Of a DNA stretch of 64,000 nucleotides, positions 50,647-59,605 are shown in pieces. The position numbers and the translations under genes were made by a program. The stretch lies in NCBI RefSeq assembly GCF_022569295.1, contig NZ_JAKFIA010000001.1:1317001-1381000 (forward strand), given 5' to 3'. The stretch comes from Pedomonas mirosovicensis. Its GTDB lineage: Bacteria > Pseudomonadota > Alphaproteobacteria > Sphingomonadales > Sphingomonadaceae. How positions within the stretch are numbered: the stretch's first letter is position 1; every line of letters begins with the position of its first letter. The notes under the pieces were generated by a model, which was not told the DNA's origin, did no database searches, and saw nothing but the letters and a program-made list of their open reading frames with translations.

Positions 50647-51936
50647 ATGGCCAACGTAGTGGTTGTCGGCGCCCAGTGGGGCGACGAAGGCAAGGGTAAG
50701 ATCGTTGACTGGCTGTCGGAGCGGGCCGATGTGGTGGTGCGCTTCCAGGGCGGCCACAATGCCGGCCACACGCTGGTCATCGGCGACAAGACCTTCAAGC
50801 TGTCGCTGCTGCCCTCGGGCATCGTGCGCGGCACGCTGAGCGTCATCGGCCACGGCGTCGTGCTCGACCCGTGGGCGCTGAAGGCAGAGGTGGAGAAGAT
50901 CCGCGCCCAGGGCGTCGAGATCACCCCGGACAACCTGCACATCTCCGAGCAGTGCCCGCTCATCCTGCCGTGCCACCGCGACTTGGACGCCCTGCGCGAG
51001 GATGCCTCCGGCTCGGCCAAGATCGGCACCACCCGCCGCGGCATCGGCCCGGCCTATGAGGACAAGGTGGGCCGTCGCGCGCTGCGCGTGTGCGACCTGG
51101 AGGATCTGGACGCGGCCTCAGGCCAGATCGACCGGCTGCTCGCCCACCACAACGCGCTGCGGGCGGGCTTCGGCCAGCCGGAGATCAACCGCGAGGCGCT
51201 GATCGCCGAACTCAAGGAGATCGCGCCGTTCATCACCCCGTTCGCCAAGCCGGTGTGGCAGACGCTGAATGACGCCCGCGTGGAGGGCAAGCGCATCCTG
51301 TTCGAGGGCGCGCAGGGCATCCTCCTCGACGTGGACATGGGCACCTATCCGTTCGTCACCTCGTCCCAGACGGTGGCGGGGCAGGCGGCCACCGGTTCGG
51401 GCCTCGGCCCGGCGGCGCTCGATTTCGTGCTCGGCATCTGCAAGGCCTACACCACCCGCGTGGGCGCAGGGCCGTTCCCGACCGAGCAGGACAACGACAT
51501 CGGCCGCACCATCGGCGAGCGCGGCCATGAGTTCGGCACCGTGACCGGCCGGGCCCGCCGCTGCGGCTGGTTTGATGCGGTGCTGGTGCGCCAGGCCATC
51601 GCCGTTGGCGGCATCACCGGCCTTGCGCTGACCAAGCTGGACGTGCTCGACGGCCTCGACGAGCTGAAAATCTGCGTCGGCTACAAGCTGGACGGCAAGG
51701 TCATCGACCGGTTCCCGCCGCGCGTGAGCGATCAGCCGCGCGTCGAGCCGATCTACGAAACCTTCGAAGGCTGGCGCGAGTCGACCGCAGGCGCGCGCTC
51801 CTGGGCGCAGCTGCCCGCGCAGGCGATCAAGTACATCCGCCGCATCGAGGAGCTGGTGAACTGCCCGGTGGCGCTGCTCTCCACCTCGCCGGAGCGCGAG
51901 GACACCATCCTCGTGCACGACCCGTTCGTGGGCTGA
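50647..51936 (+). CDS. purA: Adenylosuccinate synthetase
   Basis: 429 aa. GTP-dependent condensation of IMP and aspartate, first step to [24 protein letters not shown] (P-loop), [36 protein letters not shown] and [11 protein letters not shown] are the family landmarks. The ATG is preceded by AAGGAAAGAG. Confidence 0.97.
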   Translation: MANVVVVGAQWGDEGKGKIVDWLSERADVVVRFQGGHNAGHTLVIGDKTFKLSLLPSGIVRGTLSVIGHGVVLDPWALKAEVEKIRAQGVEITPDNLHISEQCPLILPCHRDLDALREDASGSAKIGTTRRGIGPAYEDKVGRRALRVCDLEDLDAASGQIDRLLAHHNALRAGFGQPEINREALIAELKEIAPFITPFAKPVWQTLNDARVEGKRILFEGAQGILLDVDMGTYPFVTSSQTVAGQAATGSGLGPAALDFVLGICKAYTTRVGAGPFPTEQDNDIGRTIGERGHEFGTVTGRARRCGWFDAVLVRQAIAVGGITGLALTKLDVLDGLDELKICVGYKLDGKVIDRFPPRVSDQPRVEPIYETFEGWRESTAGARSWAQLPAQAIKYIRRIEELVNCPVALLSTSPEREDTILVHDPFVG

Positions 51937-51958
51937 GGGGCATAGGTAAGGGTTGTTT

Positions 51959-52239
51959 GCGGGGGATTTATCCCCCGCGCCCCCATTGGTTTGAAAGGGC
52001 CGTGTCCTTCATAAAGGGCGCGGCCTTTTCCTTTGGGGCGGGGTTGTCGGGGCGCGCCAGATCAGTCTGACCGTGCGAGCGCTCCTTACAATCATTCAAT
52101 GTATGGGAAAACCTGGGGTGGAATGCCGGTGAAGAGGAAGGGCGCGGCCCTGTTCCTGGAATTCCAGCAAGCACAGCGATGTATGAAGGGCGCGGCCCCT
52201 TACTGAGGGGAGGTGCAGGAGGGCCTGAGACCCTCCTGC
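51959..52239. repeat. 280-bp dispersed hairpin-ended element, copy 2
   Basis: Left hairpin GCGGGGGAT/ATCCCCCGC (51959-51978) followed by GCCCCCATTGGTTT and GGGCCG. Core CTCCTTACAATCATTCAAT at 52082-52100. Right hairpin GCAGGAGGG/CCCTCCTGC (52215-52239), preceded on the complementary strand by the same ACCTCCC sequence seen at 30214. The 12-mer AAGGGCGCGGCC occurs three times (near 52014, 52138, 52187). Fills the 335-bp gap between purA (+) and the CorC-like gene (-); no gene seen. Confidence 0.75.
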
Positions 52240-52271
52240 GAAATAGACTCCCTAAAGGGCTGACTTGCCCC

Positions 52272-53582
52272 CTACGCCGATGCCTCGTGGCGGGTGCGGA
52301 CGAGCACCTTGTCGATGCGGTGTTCGTCCATGTCGGCGACCTCGAAGCAGAGGTCGTTCCAGTCCACGGTTTCGGCTACGTCCGGCAGGTGTTCCAGCTG
52401 CCAGAGCATGAAGCCGGCCAGCGTCGTATAGTCGCCGTGGCCGGAGAGGTCATCCCGGCCGAGGATGCGCTCGACCTCGTGGATGGCGATGCGCCCGTCC
52501 ATGAACCAGGAGCCGTCCTCGCGCTGCACGGCGTCGGGCCGTTCCAGCTCGTTCATCTCCGGCAGGCCGCCGCCGATGGCAGCCAGGATATCGGTGGCGG
52601 TAACAACGCCCTCAACGCCACCGTACTCGTTGACCACCACGGCAATGTGGATGCCGCTCTGGCGGATGGTCTCCAGCACCTTGAGCACGCGGGTCGCCTC
52701 GTGGACCACGGGCGGGTTCTTGAGGTGGGCGCGCAGTTCCAGCCCTTCGCCCTTGAGGCACTGGCCGAGCAACTGCTTGGCCTCGACGATGCCGAGAAAC
52801 TTGTCCAGCTCGCCCTCGCAGACGAGGAAGCGGCTGCGGCCGCTCTCTTCCACTTCGTGGCGGATGGCGTTCATGTCGTCGTTGATGTCGAGCCAGAACA
52901 GCTCGGGCCGGGGCGTCATCAGAGCGCGGACGGGAAGGTCCGAGACGCGAATGACCGCCTCCAGCATCTCCTTCTCGTCCGGGTCGAACACGCCGGCTTC
53001 GGTGCCCTCGGCGATGAGCGAGCGCACCTCCTGCTGGGAGACGACCTGCTGTTCCTGCGGCTTCACGCCCATCAGCTTCAGCGCCAGTTCGGTCGAGCGC
53101 TGGAGCAGCCAGACGATGGGCGCGCCCACCTGCGACAGCAGCCGCATGGGGCGAGCGACGGTGCGGGCGATGCCTTCGGCATGGTTGAGCGCGAGGCGCT
53201 TGGGCACCAGTTCGCCGACAATGAGCGACAGGTAGGTGATGAGGATGACCACCAGGGCGACGGCGATGCTGCCGGCGTAGCTGCCGATGCCCGGAATGGC
53301 CGACAGCCAGCGGGCCACCGGCTCGGACAGGGTTGCCCCGCCATAGGCGCCGGTGAGGATGCCGACCATGGTGATGCCCACCTGCACAGTGGAGAGGAAG
53401 CGGGTGGGCTCCTCTGCCAGATGCAGGGCGGTGGCGGCGCCGTTGTCTCCTTCATCGGCCAGCATTTGCAGCCGCACCCTGCGGGCCGACACGATGGCCA
53501 GCTCCGACATGGAGAAGAAGCCGTTCAGGACGATGAGAAAAAGAACGATGGCCAGCTCAAGCCAAGGGAAGGGGTCAGCCAT
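52272..53582 (-). CDS. CorC/HlyC-family CNNM-CBS protein
   Basis: 436 aa. N-terminal DUF21/CNNM domain with about four membrane helices (LELAIVLFLIVLNGFFSMSELAIVSARRVRL; GSIAVALVVILITYLSLIVGELVPKRLALNHAE), then a CBS pair (VRALMTPRPELFWLDIND; VLETIRQSGIHIAVVVNEYGGVEGVVT) and a C-terminal CorC_HlyC domain (YTTLAGFMLWQLEHLPDVAETVDWNDLCFEVADMDEHRIDKV). Homologues take part in Mg2+/Co2+ handling; 'hemolysin' annotations are historical. Confidence 0.93.
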   Translation of the reverse strand: MADPFPWLELAIVLFLIVLNGFFSMSELAIVSARRVRLQMLADEGDNGAATALHLAEEPTRFLSTVQVGITMVGILTGAYGGATLSEPVARWLSAIPGIGSYAGSIAVALVVILITYLSLIVGELVPKRLALNHAEGIARTVARPMRLLSQVGAPIVWLLQRSTELALKLMGVKPQEQQVVSQQEVRSLIAEGTEAGVFDPDEKEMLEAVIRVSDLPVRALMTPRPELFWLDINDDMNAIRHEVEESGRSRFLVCEGELDKFLGIVEAKQLLGQCLKGEGLELRAHLKNPPVVHEATRVLKVLETIRQSGIHIAVVVNEYGGVEGVVTATDILAAIGGGLPEMNELERPDAVQREDGSWFMDGRIAIHEVERILGRDDLSGHGDYTTLAGFMLWQLEHLPDVAETVDWNDLCFEVADMDEHRIDKVLVRTRHEASA

Positions 53583-53864
53583 CGAGCTGCTCCCGCCGGC
53601 CGGTTGCCGGTCGCGCGATCACGAGCAGAGAGCTGCTGAAAGAAGAATGGAAGCCGATGCGACTGCAACTGTAGCTGTAACTGTCGCCTTCGGCGTCGCC
53701 GGACGGGCTATCGGCCGTGAAGCCGGAAGTCTGACCAGGCATGGATGGTGTTTCTCCTGAGGTTGATGATGAGGCAGTGGGCGGGGCGGGCCTGCATGGT
53801 GCGGAGGAAGGGCATTTCGTACTTTCCTCTGGCTTCCGTGCGGGCCGGCCCCTGACCCAGGGCC
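53583..53864. other. Gap without a convincing gene
   Basis: 282 bp between the CorC-like gene and def, both on the minus strand. A 55-codon minus-strand frame (53575-53742, overlapping the CorC start) begins ATG with AGGAG 12 nt upstream; its product is Ser-rich and unlike any family I know, so I do not call it. An inverted repeat, CCGGC/GCCGG, lies near 53595. Confidence 0.5.
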
Positions 53865-54380
53865 TTAGGCCGCGCCGCGCTGGCGACGGTTTTTCTCAAG
53901 CTTCCGCAGCAGCATGTCGCGCTTCAGCTTGGAGAGGTGGTCGATGAAAAGGATGCCCTCCAGGTGGTCCATTTCATGCTGGAGGCAGGTGGCGAGCAGA
54001 TCGTCCAGCTCCTCCTCGCGTTGTTCGCCGTTGTAGTCGAGATAACGAACGCGAATGCGCGCCGGACGCTCCACATCGCCGTAGACATCGGGCACCGACA
54101 GGCAGCCCTCGGCATAGGAGGACAGCTCCTCGGAGGCCCAAATGATCTCCGGGTTGACGAAGTAGCGGGGCTGCTTCTGGTCGTTTTCCTGGAGGTCAAT
54201 GACGAGAACCCGGATGGGCTCGCCCACCTGGATGGCCGCAAGGCCAATGCCGGGGGCGTCGTACATGGTCTCCAGCATGTCGTCCATGAACCGGCGCAGG
54301 GCATCATCGACCTGCTCGACGGGCTTGGACTTGACGCGAAGGCGCGGGTCCGGGGTTTCGATAATCGGTAAAATGGCCAT
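53865..54380 (-). CDS. def: Peptide deformylase
   Basis: 171 aa from the ATG at 54380 (AAGGCGG upstream). Removes the formyl group from nascent N-termini. All three motifs are intact: [10 protein letters not shown] (I), EGCLSVPDV (II, metal Cys) and [12 protein letters not shown] (III, HExxH). Class I length. Confidence 0.97.
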   Translation of the reverse strand: MAILPIIETPDPRLRVKSKPVEQVDDALRRFMDDMLETMYDAPGIGLAAIQVGEPIRVLVIDLQENDQKQPRYFVNPEIIWASEELSSYAEGCLSVPDVYGDVERPARIRVRYLDYNGEQREEELDDLLATCLQHEMDHLEGILFIDHLSKLKRDMLLRKLEKNRRQRGAA

Positions 54381-54543
54381 ATTCCGCCTTACTGGCACAC
54401 AAGAGTTGATCAAGAGCTAAGATCGCAGGGTTCCAGGGTCAAGATCAGGCACGCGCGCCCAAAGGGCAAGGGCTGAATTTCCGGAAGGATTCCCCGCGCG
54501 GGATAGGGGAGGAATGACGCCGGCAACCGCGCCTGCAGCGAGG

Positions 54544-55137
54544 TTACACGGGCAACCGCGCCTTGAGCGCCTGGGCAAGGGTGCCGTCGTCCAGATAATC
54601 CAGCTCGCCGCCGACCGGCACGCCGTGGGCCAGCTGGGTCACCTTCACGCCCGTCGTCGCCAGCCGATCCGCCACATAGTGGGCGGTGGTCTGCCCCTCC
54701 AGCGTGGCGTTCATGGCCAGAATGACTTCATGGATGCCGCCCTGGCCGACGCGGGCGACCAGCCGGTCGATGCCCAGATCCTCGGGGCGCACGCCATCCA
54801 GCGCCGAAAGTCGCCCGCCCAGCACATGATAGACGCCGCGAAAGAGCCCTGAGCGCTCCAGCGCCCACAGGTCCGCCACTTCCTCGACCACGCAGACCGA
54901 AGTGCGGTCGCGCCGGTCATCCCGGCAGACGCCGCAGGGGTCACGCGTGTCGACGTTTCCGCAAACGGAACAGGTGGTCAGCCGCTCGTTGACGTTGGCA
55001 AGCGCCGCCATCAGCGGCACCAGAACGGTCTCGCGCTTCTTCAGAAGATGCAGCACGGCGCGCCGCGCCGACCGCGGCCCGAGGCCGGGCAGCTTGGCGA
55101 GCATCTGGGTCAGTTGATCGATCTCGGGCGATGCCAT
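54544..55137 (-). CDS. recR: Recombination mediator RecR
   Basis: 197 aa. Helix-hairpin-helix [20 protein letters not shown], four-Cys zinc finger [16 protein letters not shown], Toprim domain ([37 protein letters not shown]) and a C-terminal Walker-B-like tail ending in ARLPV. With RecF/RecO it loads RecA at gaps. dnaX and the YbaB gene, its usual partners, are not adjacent here. Confidence 0.96.
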   Translation of the reverse strand: MASPEIDQLTQMLAKLPGLGPRSARRAVLHLLKKRETVLVPLMAALANVNERLTTCSVCGNVDTRDPCGVCRDDRRDRTSVCVVEEVADLWALERSGLFRGVYHVLGGRLSALDGVRPEDLGIDRLVARVGQGGIHEVILAMNATLEGQTTAHYVADRLATTGVKVTQLAHGVPVGGELDYLDDGTLAQALKARLPV

Positions 55138-55221
55138 GGATGGGAGGTAACGTGCCGGACGCCCCGCCGCAAGCCTCGTCTGATAGTGATTGAGATGGTT
55201 GTTTTATTGCTTGTTTGCCAA

Positions 55222-55511
55222 GGGGTCGCGGACCCCGTGTGCACGATCCCCCTTCGTTTTATCGGGACGTGCTTGTGGGAGCGGGGGAGGCTTCTGGAAA
55301 GGGTTTGCTGGGCCGCGCTGAAAGGAGCCTGTGTGTGCTCCTTAAAATCATTCAATATCTTGCTGACGCTGGATTTTGCTGACGCTGGGAGGAGGGGTGG
55401 CCGGTCGATCACAGGCGCGGCCGTTTGAAGCCGATGATCTAGAAGACGCAACCGCAATCCAAGGCGGGGCCCGACAAACGAGCGGGAGTGCAGAGGGGTA
55501 AGCCCCTCTGC
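55222..55511. repeat. 280-bp dispersed hairpin-ended element, copy 3
   Basis: Left hairpin GGGGTC-GCG-GACCCC (55222-55236), then CCCCTTCGTTTTATCGGGAC, nearly the same as in copy 4. Core CTCCTTAAAATCATTCAAT at 55338-55356. Right hairpin GCAGAGGGG-TAAG-CCCCTCTGC (55490-55511). The complement of 55466-55489 reads CACTCCCGCTCGTTTGTCGGGCCC, like the right end of copy 1. Occupies the 395-bp gap between queD-like and recR genes; no gene seen. Confidence 0.75.
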
Positions 55512-55532
55512 AAAAACCAAAATCAGAAAACC

Positions 55533-55907
55533 TCAGGCGGCGGGGCCGGTATAGGTGCAGCCCTCGCGGAAGGAGCCGCGACGGATGGTGACGCGGGTCA
55601 GCTCGGGCAGGGAGGGTTTTACGCGGTCCCAGATCCAGGCGCAGATGTTCTCGAGCGTCGGCTTCTCCAAGCCGGGCACCTCGTTGAGGTACTTGTGGTC
55701 GAGCTGGTCGCGGATGGCGTTCAGGACGCGGTCGATCTCGCCCAGGTCCTTCACCCAGCCGGTTTCGGGGTCTGGCTCGCCCACGAAGGCCAGTTCGGCC
55801 TCGAACGAATGGCCGTGCACGCCGGCATAGATGTGGCCGGGCGTGACATTGGACGCCAGCTGGTGGGCGGCGTCGAACAGGAAGCCTTTGGTGATTTCGT
55901 AGGGCAT
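55533..55907 (-). CDS. QueD/PTPS-family protein lacking the catalytic cysteine
   Basis: 124 aa. Zinc His residues are kept (H15 in DAAHQL, H31 and H33 in HGH), as is the Asp-His pair D70-H71 (LDHKYLN). The nucleophile Cys of the CxxxHGH motif is Tyr27 (YAGVHGH), and the C-terminal substrate-anchoring Glu of the (V/I)xxET pattern is replaced (TIRRGSFREGC). Thus it has the 6-carboxytetrahydropterin synthase fold of queuosine synthesis, but standard activity is doubtful. No queC/queE/queF is nearby. Confidence 0.8.
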   Translation of the reverse strand: MPYEITKGFLFDAAHQLASNVTPGHIYAGVHGHSFEAELAFVGEPDPETGWVKDLGEIDRVLNAIRDQLDHKYLNEVPGLEKPTLENICAWIWDRVKPSLPELTRVTIRRGSFREGCTYTGPAA

Positions 55908-55974
55908 GGCGGGCGTAAAGCAGAAAACAAACGGCGACTCAAGGTGTTCCGGCGCTGCAGGGAGCGGATTCCGC

Positions 55975-56046
55975 GTCAGGCGGCGGCTTTGGCCTTCGCT
56001 TCGGCCATGGGTCAGGCGGCGGCCTGCGCTTTCGCTTCGGCCTCAA
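55975..56046. repeat. 36-bp tandem duplication of the 3' end of the IscU-like gene
   Basis: Units 55975-56010 and 56011-56046 match at about 28 of 36 positions. On the minus strand the coding tail AEAKAQAAA-stop is followed, in frame (12 codons), by a second copy AEAKAKAAA-stop. The first stop ends the protein; the second copy is untranslated. It lies in the 104-bp gap before queD-like. Confidence 0.7.
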
Positions 56047-56467
56047 GGGCGGCTTCGGCGCTGGCTTCGAAGGCCAGCAGGATCGAGCCGTGGCGGGACT
56101 TGAAGGCGACGGCGGGCGCGAAAATCTCCAGATCCGCCCAGCGGCCGTTCTCGAAGGTGGCCCAATCGATGGCGCTACCTGCAAGGAAGGCGCGCATGGC
56201 ATCCCGCAGCGCGGCGAGTTCCGCGACCGAGCGGCCGATGACACCGCGCCCGACGAGCGAGGCGGCGGCCTGACCCAGCGCGCAGGCCCGCACTTCCTGC
56301 CCGAAGCGGGCGATGCGCCCGTCTTCCAGCGACAGGTCCACGGTTACGCGGCTGCCGCAGATGGGGCTGACCTTCTGCACCGTGGCTTGCGGCGCTTCCA
56401 GCCGCTCCTGATGGGGGATGGAAGCAGCGAGGCGCAGGATGCGGGTGTTGTAAAGCTGGTCGGACAT
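56012..56467 (-). CDS. IscU/NifU N-terminal-like Fe-S scaffold protein
   Basis: 151 aa from the ATG at 56467. IscU-like fold with C37 (SPICGSRVTVDL) and C62 (RACALGQAAASLV); the position of the third Cys of IscU is occupied by a His-containing RHGSILL segment, which is common in this alphaproteobacterial branch. An Ala/Glu-rich helix forms the tail. Probable Fe-S scaffold or relative; the lost Cys makes the activity uncertain. Confidence 0.8.
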   Translation of the reverse strand: MSDQLYNTRILRLAASIPHQERLEAPQATVQKVSPICGSRVTVDLSLEDGRIARFGQEVRACALGQAAASLVGRGVIGRSVAELAALRDAMRAFLAGSAIDWATFENGRWADLEIFAPAVAFKSRHGSILLAFEASAEAALEAEAKAQAAA

Positions 56468-56514
56468 GGGCCCAATGTAAGGATGATCCACCCAAATGTA
56501 AAAGGGGCGGGCGG

Positions 56515-57447
56515 TCAGATTCCGGCCGGTTGCTCGATGGGTTGGACGGCCATGTCGAGGTCGGCTCGGATGGCGGCGGCGCGGGCCTCCAGCTCGTCCA
56601 GCCGGTCGGCCAGCACGGCATCCGTGCTGAGTGTGACAGGCTGGTCCCTGAGAATGCGGGCCAGCTGCCGCTCGATCGTCCGCGTCTTGTAGAACAGCTT
56701 GGCGCGGCCGACGAGCCCGGTGGTTTGCTCCGGCCAGACGGGCGGCAGGGCGATGGGGCGGTAGTCGAGCCCGAGGGAGGCGCACCAGTCCCGCCACTTG
56801 AAGGGCAGGACATCGCAGATGGTGAGCGCCACCCATGGGGTGCGGTAGGCATCGGCAAGGATGGCCCCGTGCATGGCCTCGGTGACGAGGAAGGAGGCCT
56901 CGGCCACTTGGGCGAGCAGGGTATCGATGGGATCGCGCGGGTCGAGGTAGGTGAGGCCCAGCCGGGCGCAGAGAGCTTCCCAGTAGCCACGGCCGAAGCG
57001 CGCCGTGGTGATGTGCGGCATGAACGCGGGCTTTGCGCCCCTGGCTGCGGACTGGGGCAGCAGGCGGGCGGCGAGCATGGCGCCATCGGTGACGGCTGCA
57101 TGCGCCTCCAGCCCGAGCGCGGCGGCGGTCAGCGGCCCGCGAACAGAGCGCACTTCCCAGCCGTCACCCAGCCGGAAGCTGCCCTTCTGGCCGAGATCGT
57201 AACCATAGCCGCTGGAGAAGACGACCTTGCGCGTATGATGGCTGAGGGCATCGCGGGTCTGCACATTGAGGATGGTGCCGAAGCCGAGGATGACATCGGG
57301 GCAGGCAGAGCCGCTGCTGCCAACATCGATGCCCGGAAAGATGCGAGGCAGCAGTAGGGCGTTGAGATCATCGCCGAAGTTGGTCTCGCCGGAGGACGCC
57401 CGGTGGTAATAGCCCCGCACGCGCATGGCTGTTTGGCTGGTCTGCAT
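56515..57447 (-). CDS. Polysaccharide pyruvyl transferase (ExoV-like)
   Basis: 310 aa. N-terminus VRGYYHRASSGETNFGDDLNALLLPRIFPG, then VILGFGTILN, VRSVRGPLTAAALGL and TEAMHGAILADAYRTPWVAL, the pattern of the pyruvyl-transferase family (PF04230), which adds ketal pyruvate from PEP to exopolysaccharide sugars; ExoV of succinoglycan is the closest type I can name. A C-terminal helical extension of ~70 residues follows. No other exopolysaccharide gene is present. Confidence 0.87.
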   Translation of the reverse strand: MQTSQTAMRVRGYYHRASSGETNFGDDLNALLLPRIFPGIDVGSSGSACPDVILGFGTILNVQTRDALSHHTRKVVFSSGYGYDLGQKGSFRLGDGWEVRSVRGPLTAAALGLEAHAAVTDGAMLAARLLPQSAARGAKPAFMPHITTARFGRGYWEALCARLGLTYLDPRDPIDTLLAQVAEASFLVTEAMHGAILADAYRTPWVALTICDVLPFKWRDWCASLGLDYRPIALPPVWPEQTTGLVGRAKLFYKTRTIERQLARILRDQPVTLSTDAVLADRLDELEARAAAIRADLDMAVQPIEQPAGI

Positions 57448-57554
57448 TCACCCGATTCCATGCTGTCTGCCCGCAAGGGCAGCGCTGCGCCGTTACGGCA
57501 ACCGAATTAGTCCTGTTGCATAGCCGGGACGGGAAGGCAATGGACGGGCCTGGA

Positions 57555-58898
57555 TCAGGCCCACTTCCAGGTGGTGCCTTGGGGGCCGTCCTCGAGCGCC
57601 ACGCCTGCCGCCTTCAGTTCATCGCGGATGCGGTCGGCGGTGGCGAAGTCCCGCGCCTTCTTGGCGGCCGCGCGCTCGGCGATCTTCGCCTCGATGGCGG
57701 CGGCATCGATGGCGGCGTCGGCACGAGCCCCGGTGAACCACTCCTCCGCGTCCTGCTGCAGGAGGCCGAGAAGGGCAGCGCCGGCCTTGAGACCGGCAAG
57801 GTCGCGCTCGTCCGCCAGCTTCGCCAGCGCGGCGAGGGCGAGCGGGGTGTTGAGATCATCCTCCAGCGCCTCGACCACGGAGGCCGGAGGTTCGGCAGCG
57901 GCTTCGACGTTTGCCCCGCGCAGCAGGCCATAGAGCCGATCGAGCGTGCGGCGTGACTGGTCGATGAGCGCGTCGTTCCAATCCAGCGGCTGGCGGTAAT
58001 GGGCAGAAAGCAGGGCGAAGCGGACGACCTCGCCGGGCACGCCGCCAGCCAGAATCTCCGACACCAGGAGGATGTTGCCGATGGACTTGGACATCTTCTC
58101 CGAGTCGATCGACAGGAAACCGTTGTGCAGCCAGTAGCGCGCCAGCCGGTGGCCGGTGGCGCAGACGGACTGGGCGATCTCGTTCTCGTGGTGCGGGAAG
58201 ATCAGGTCCTGCCCGCCCGCGTGAATGTCGATGCTGTCGCCCAGGTGGGCGCGGATCATGGCCGAGCACTCGATATGCCAGCCGGGGCGGCCACGGCCCC
58301 AAGGGCTTTCCCAGCCCGGCAGGTCATCGCTTGAGGGCTTCCACAGCACGAAGTCGGCTGGGTCGCGCTTGTAGGGAGCCACTTCCACGCGGGCCCCGGC
58401 GATCATGTCGTCCCGGTTGCGGTTGGAGAGGCGGCCGTAGTCCGGATAGGTGGGCACGTTGAACAGCACATGGCCCTCGGCCTCGTAGGCGAAGCCGCCC
58501 TCGATCAACCGCTGGATCATCTCGATCATCTGCGGGATGTGGGTGGTGGCGTGCGGGTCCATCGTCGGGCGGATGACGCCGAGAGCCCCCATGTCCTCAA
58601 GGTACAGGGCCTCGAACTTGTCCGTGATGGTCTTGATGGGCACCTGCTGCGCCTTGGAGGCGGCGTTGATCTTGTCGTCCACGTCCGTGATGTTGCGGGC
58701 GTAGACCACGTGGCTCTCGCCGTATTGGCGGCGGAGCAGGCGGAACAGCACGTCGAACACCACGGGCGGGCGGGCGTTGCCGATGTGCGCCCGCGAATAG
58801 ACCGTGGGGCCGCAGACATACATCGTCACCCGCTTCTCATCGGCGGGGACGAAGTCTTCCTTGGTGCGCGTGAGCGTGTTGTAGAGCGTCAGTGCCAT
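57555..58898 (-). CDS. cysS: Cysteinyl-tRNA synthetase
   Basis: 447 aa class I synthetase. Zinc Cys in [28 protein letters not shown] (HIGN), [44 protein letters not shown] (KMSKS loop) and a C-terminal DALR-like helix domain ending in WKWA. Lies 68 bp downstream of cvpA. Confidence 0.97.
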   Translation of the reverse strand: MALTLYNTLTRTKEDFVPADEKRVTMYVCGPTVYSRAHIGNARPPVVFDVLFRLLRRQYGESHVVYARNITDVDDKINAASKAQQVPIKTITDKFEALYLEDMGALGVIRPTMDPHATTHIPQMIEMIQRLIEGGFAYEAEGHVLFNVPTYPDYGRLSNRNRDDMIAGARVEVAPYKRDPADFVLWKPSSDDLPGWESPWGRGRPGWHIECSAMIRAHLGDSIDIHAGGQDLIFPHHENEIAQSVCATGHRLARYWLHNGFLSIDSEKMSKSIGNILLVSEILAGGVPGEVVRFALLSAHYRQPLDWNDALIDQSRRTLDRLYGLLRGANVEAAAEPPASVVEALEDDLNTPLALAALAKLADERDLAGLKAGAALLGLLQQDAEEWFTGARADAAIDAAAIEAKIAERAAAKKARDFATADRIRDELKAAGVALEDGPQGTTWKWA

Positions 58899-58966
58899 GA
58901 GAGGCTTCCTAGCCGTGGATCAACCGCTTCACAAGACGGCGCGGGGCAGGAAGAGGGGTGGACGTT

Positions 58967-59599
58967 TCAGATTTTAACTTCCGAGTCCGAGCTTTTCTGG
59001 AACAGCTCGTTCAGCTCCCGGCGCTGCTGGTCGGTGTAGCCGTCGTCCTCAAGGAGCGGGGCATCAGGATCGATCACGCCGGCGCTGAAGTCATAGTCGC
59101 CCGCGTGGCTGTGATCGTTCCGCACCCAGCCGATGAAGTTCGACAGGGCATCGCTGGAGGTTTCCACAACGCCGTGGGTCTTGGCCTCACCGATCCAGTT
59201 GGGAAGCTGATGCCGGTCGAGGAACAGCCCCAGGAACATGTAGATGAAGCAGATGACGATGAGGCCGCGCAGCACGCCGAAGCCGCCGCCGCCCAGCCGA
59301 TCGATGGGCGCAAGCGCCGAGCCCTTGACCCGGCGGGACAGACTCATGCCGATGAGGCGCACCAGCGCCACAGTGACGAGGATGATGAGGACCAGCGCTG
59401 CCAGATCGCCGCCGGCGTCGCTGCCGATGGACTGGCGCATCCACTCCGACACGGGGGTGAAGAGGAACTTGAGGGCGATAATCGCCGCAACCCATGCCCC
59501 AACGGACAGGACCTCCATCACCAGCCCGCGGCTGATGCCGTACAGGCCCGAAAGCCCGACGATCACAAAGAAGAAGATGTCGAACGCAGTCATCAACAT
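58967..59599 (-). CDS. cvpA: CvpA-family membrane protein
   Basis: 210 aa, four membrane helices: FDIFFFVIVGLSGLYGISRGLVMEVLSVGAWVAAIIALKF, AALVLIILVTVALVRLIG and GVLRGLIVICFIYMFLGLFL, with LDRLGGGGFGVLRG-like IDRLGGGGFG between. CvpA relates to colicin V export and envelope homeostasis, mechanism unknown. Six bp after radA, so it shares the LexA-controlled promoter. Confidence 0.92.
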   Translation of the reverse strand: MLMTAFDIFFFVIVGLSGLYGISRGLVMEVLSVGAWVAAIIALKFLFTPVSEWMRQSIGSDAGGDLAALVLIILVTVALVRLIGMSLSRRVKGSALAPIDRLGGGGFGVLRGLIVICFIYMFLGLFLDRHQLPNWIGEAKTHGVVETSSDALSNFIGWVRNDHSHAGDYDFSAGVIDPDAPLLEDDGYTDQQRRELNELFQKSSDSEVKI

Positions 59600-59605
59600 C
59601 CGGAG

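Noticed and set aside
53575-53742. 55-codon minus-strand frame before the CorC-like gene
   Set aside because: Ribosome site is 12 nt away, composition is Ser-rich without motifs, and it overlaps the next start. Noted in the gap entry only.
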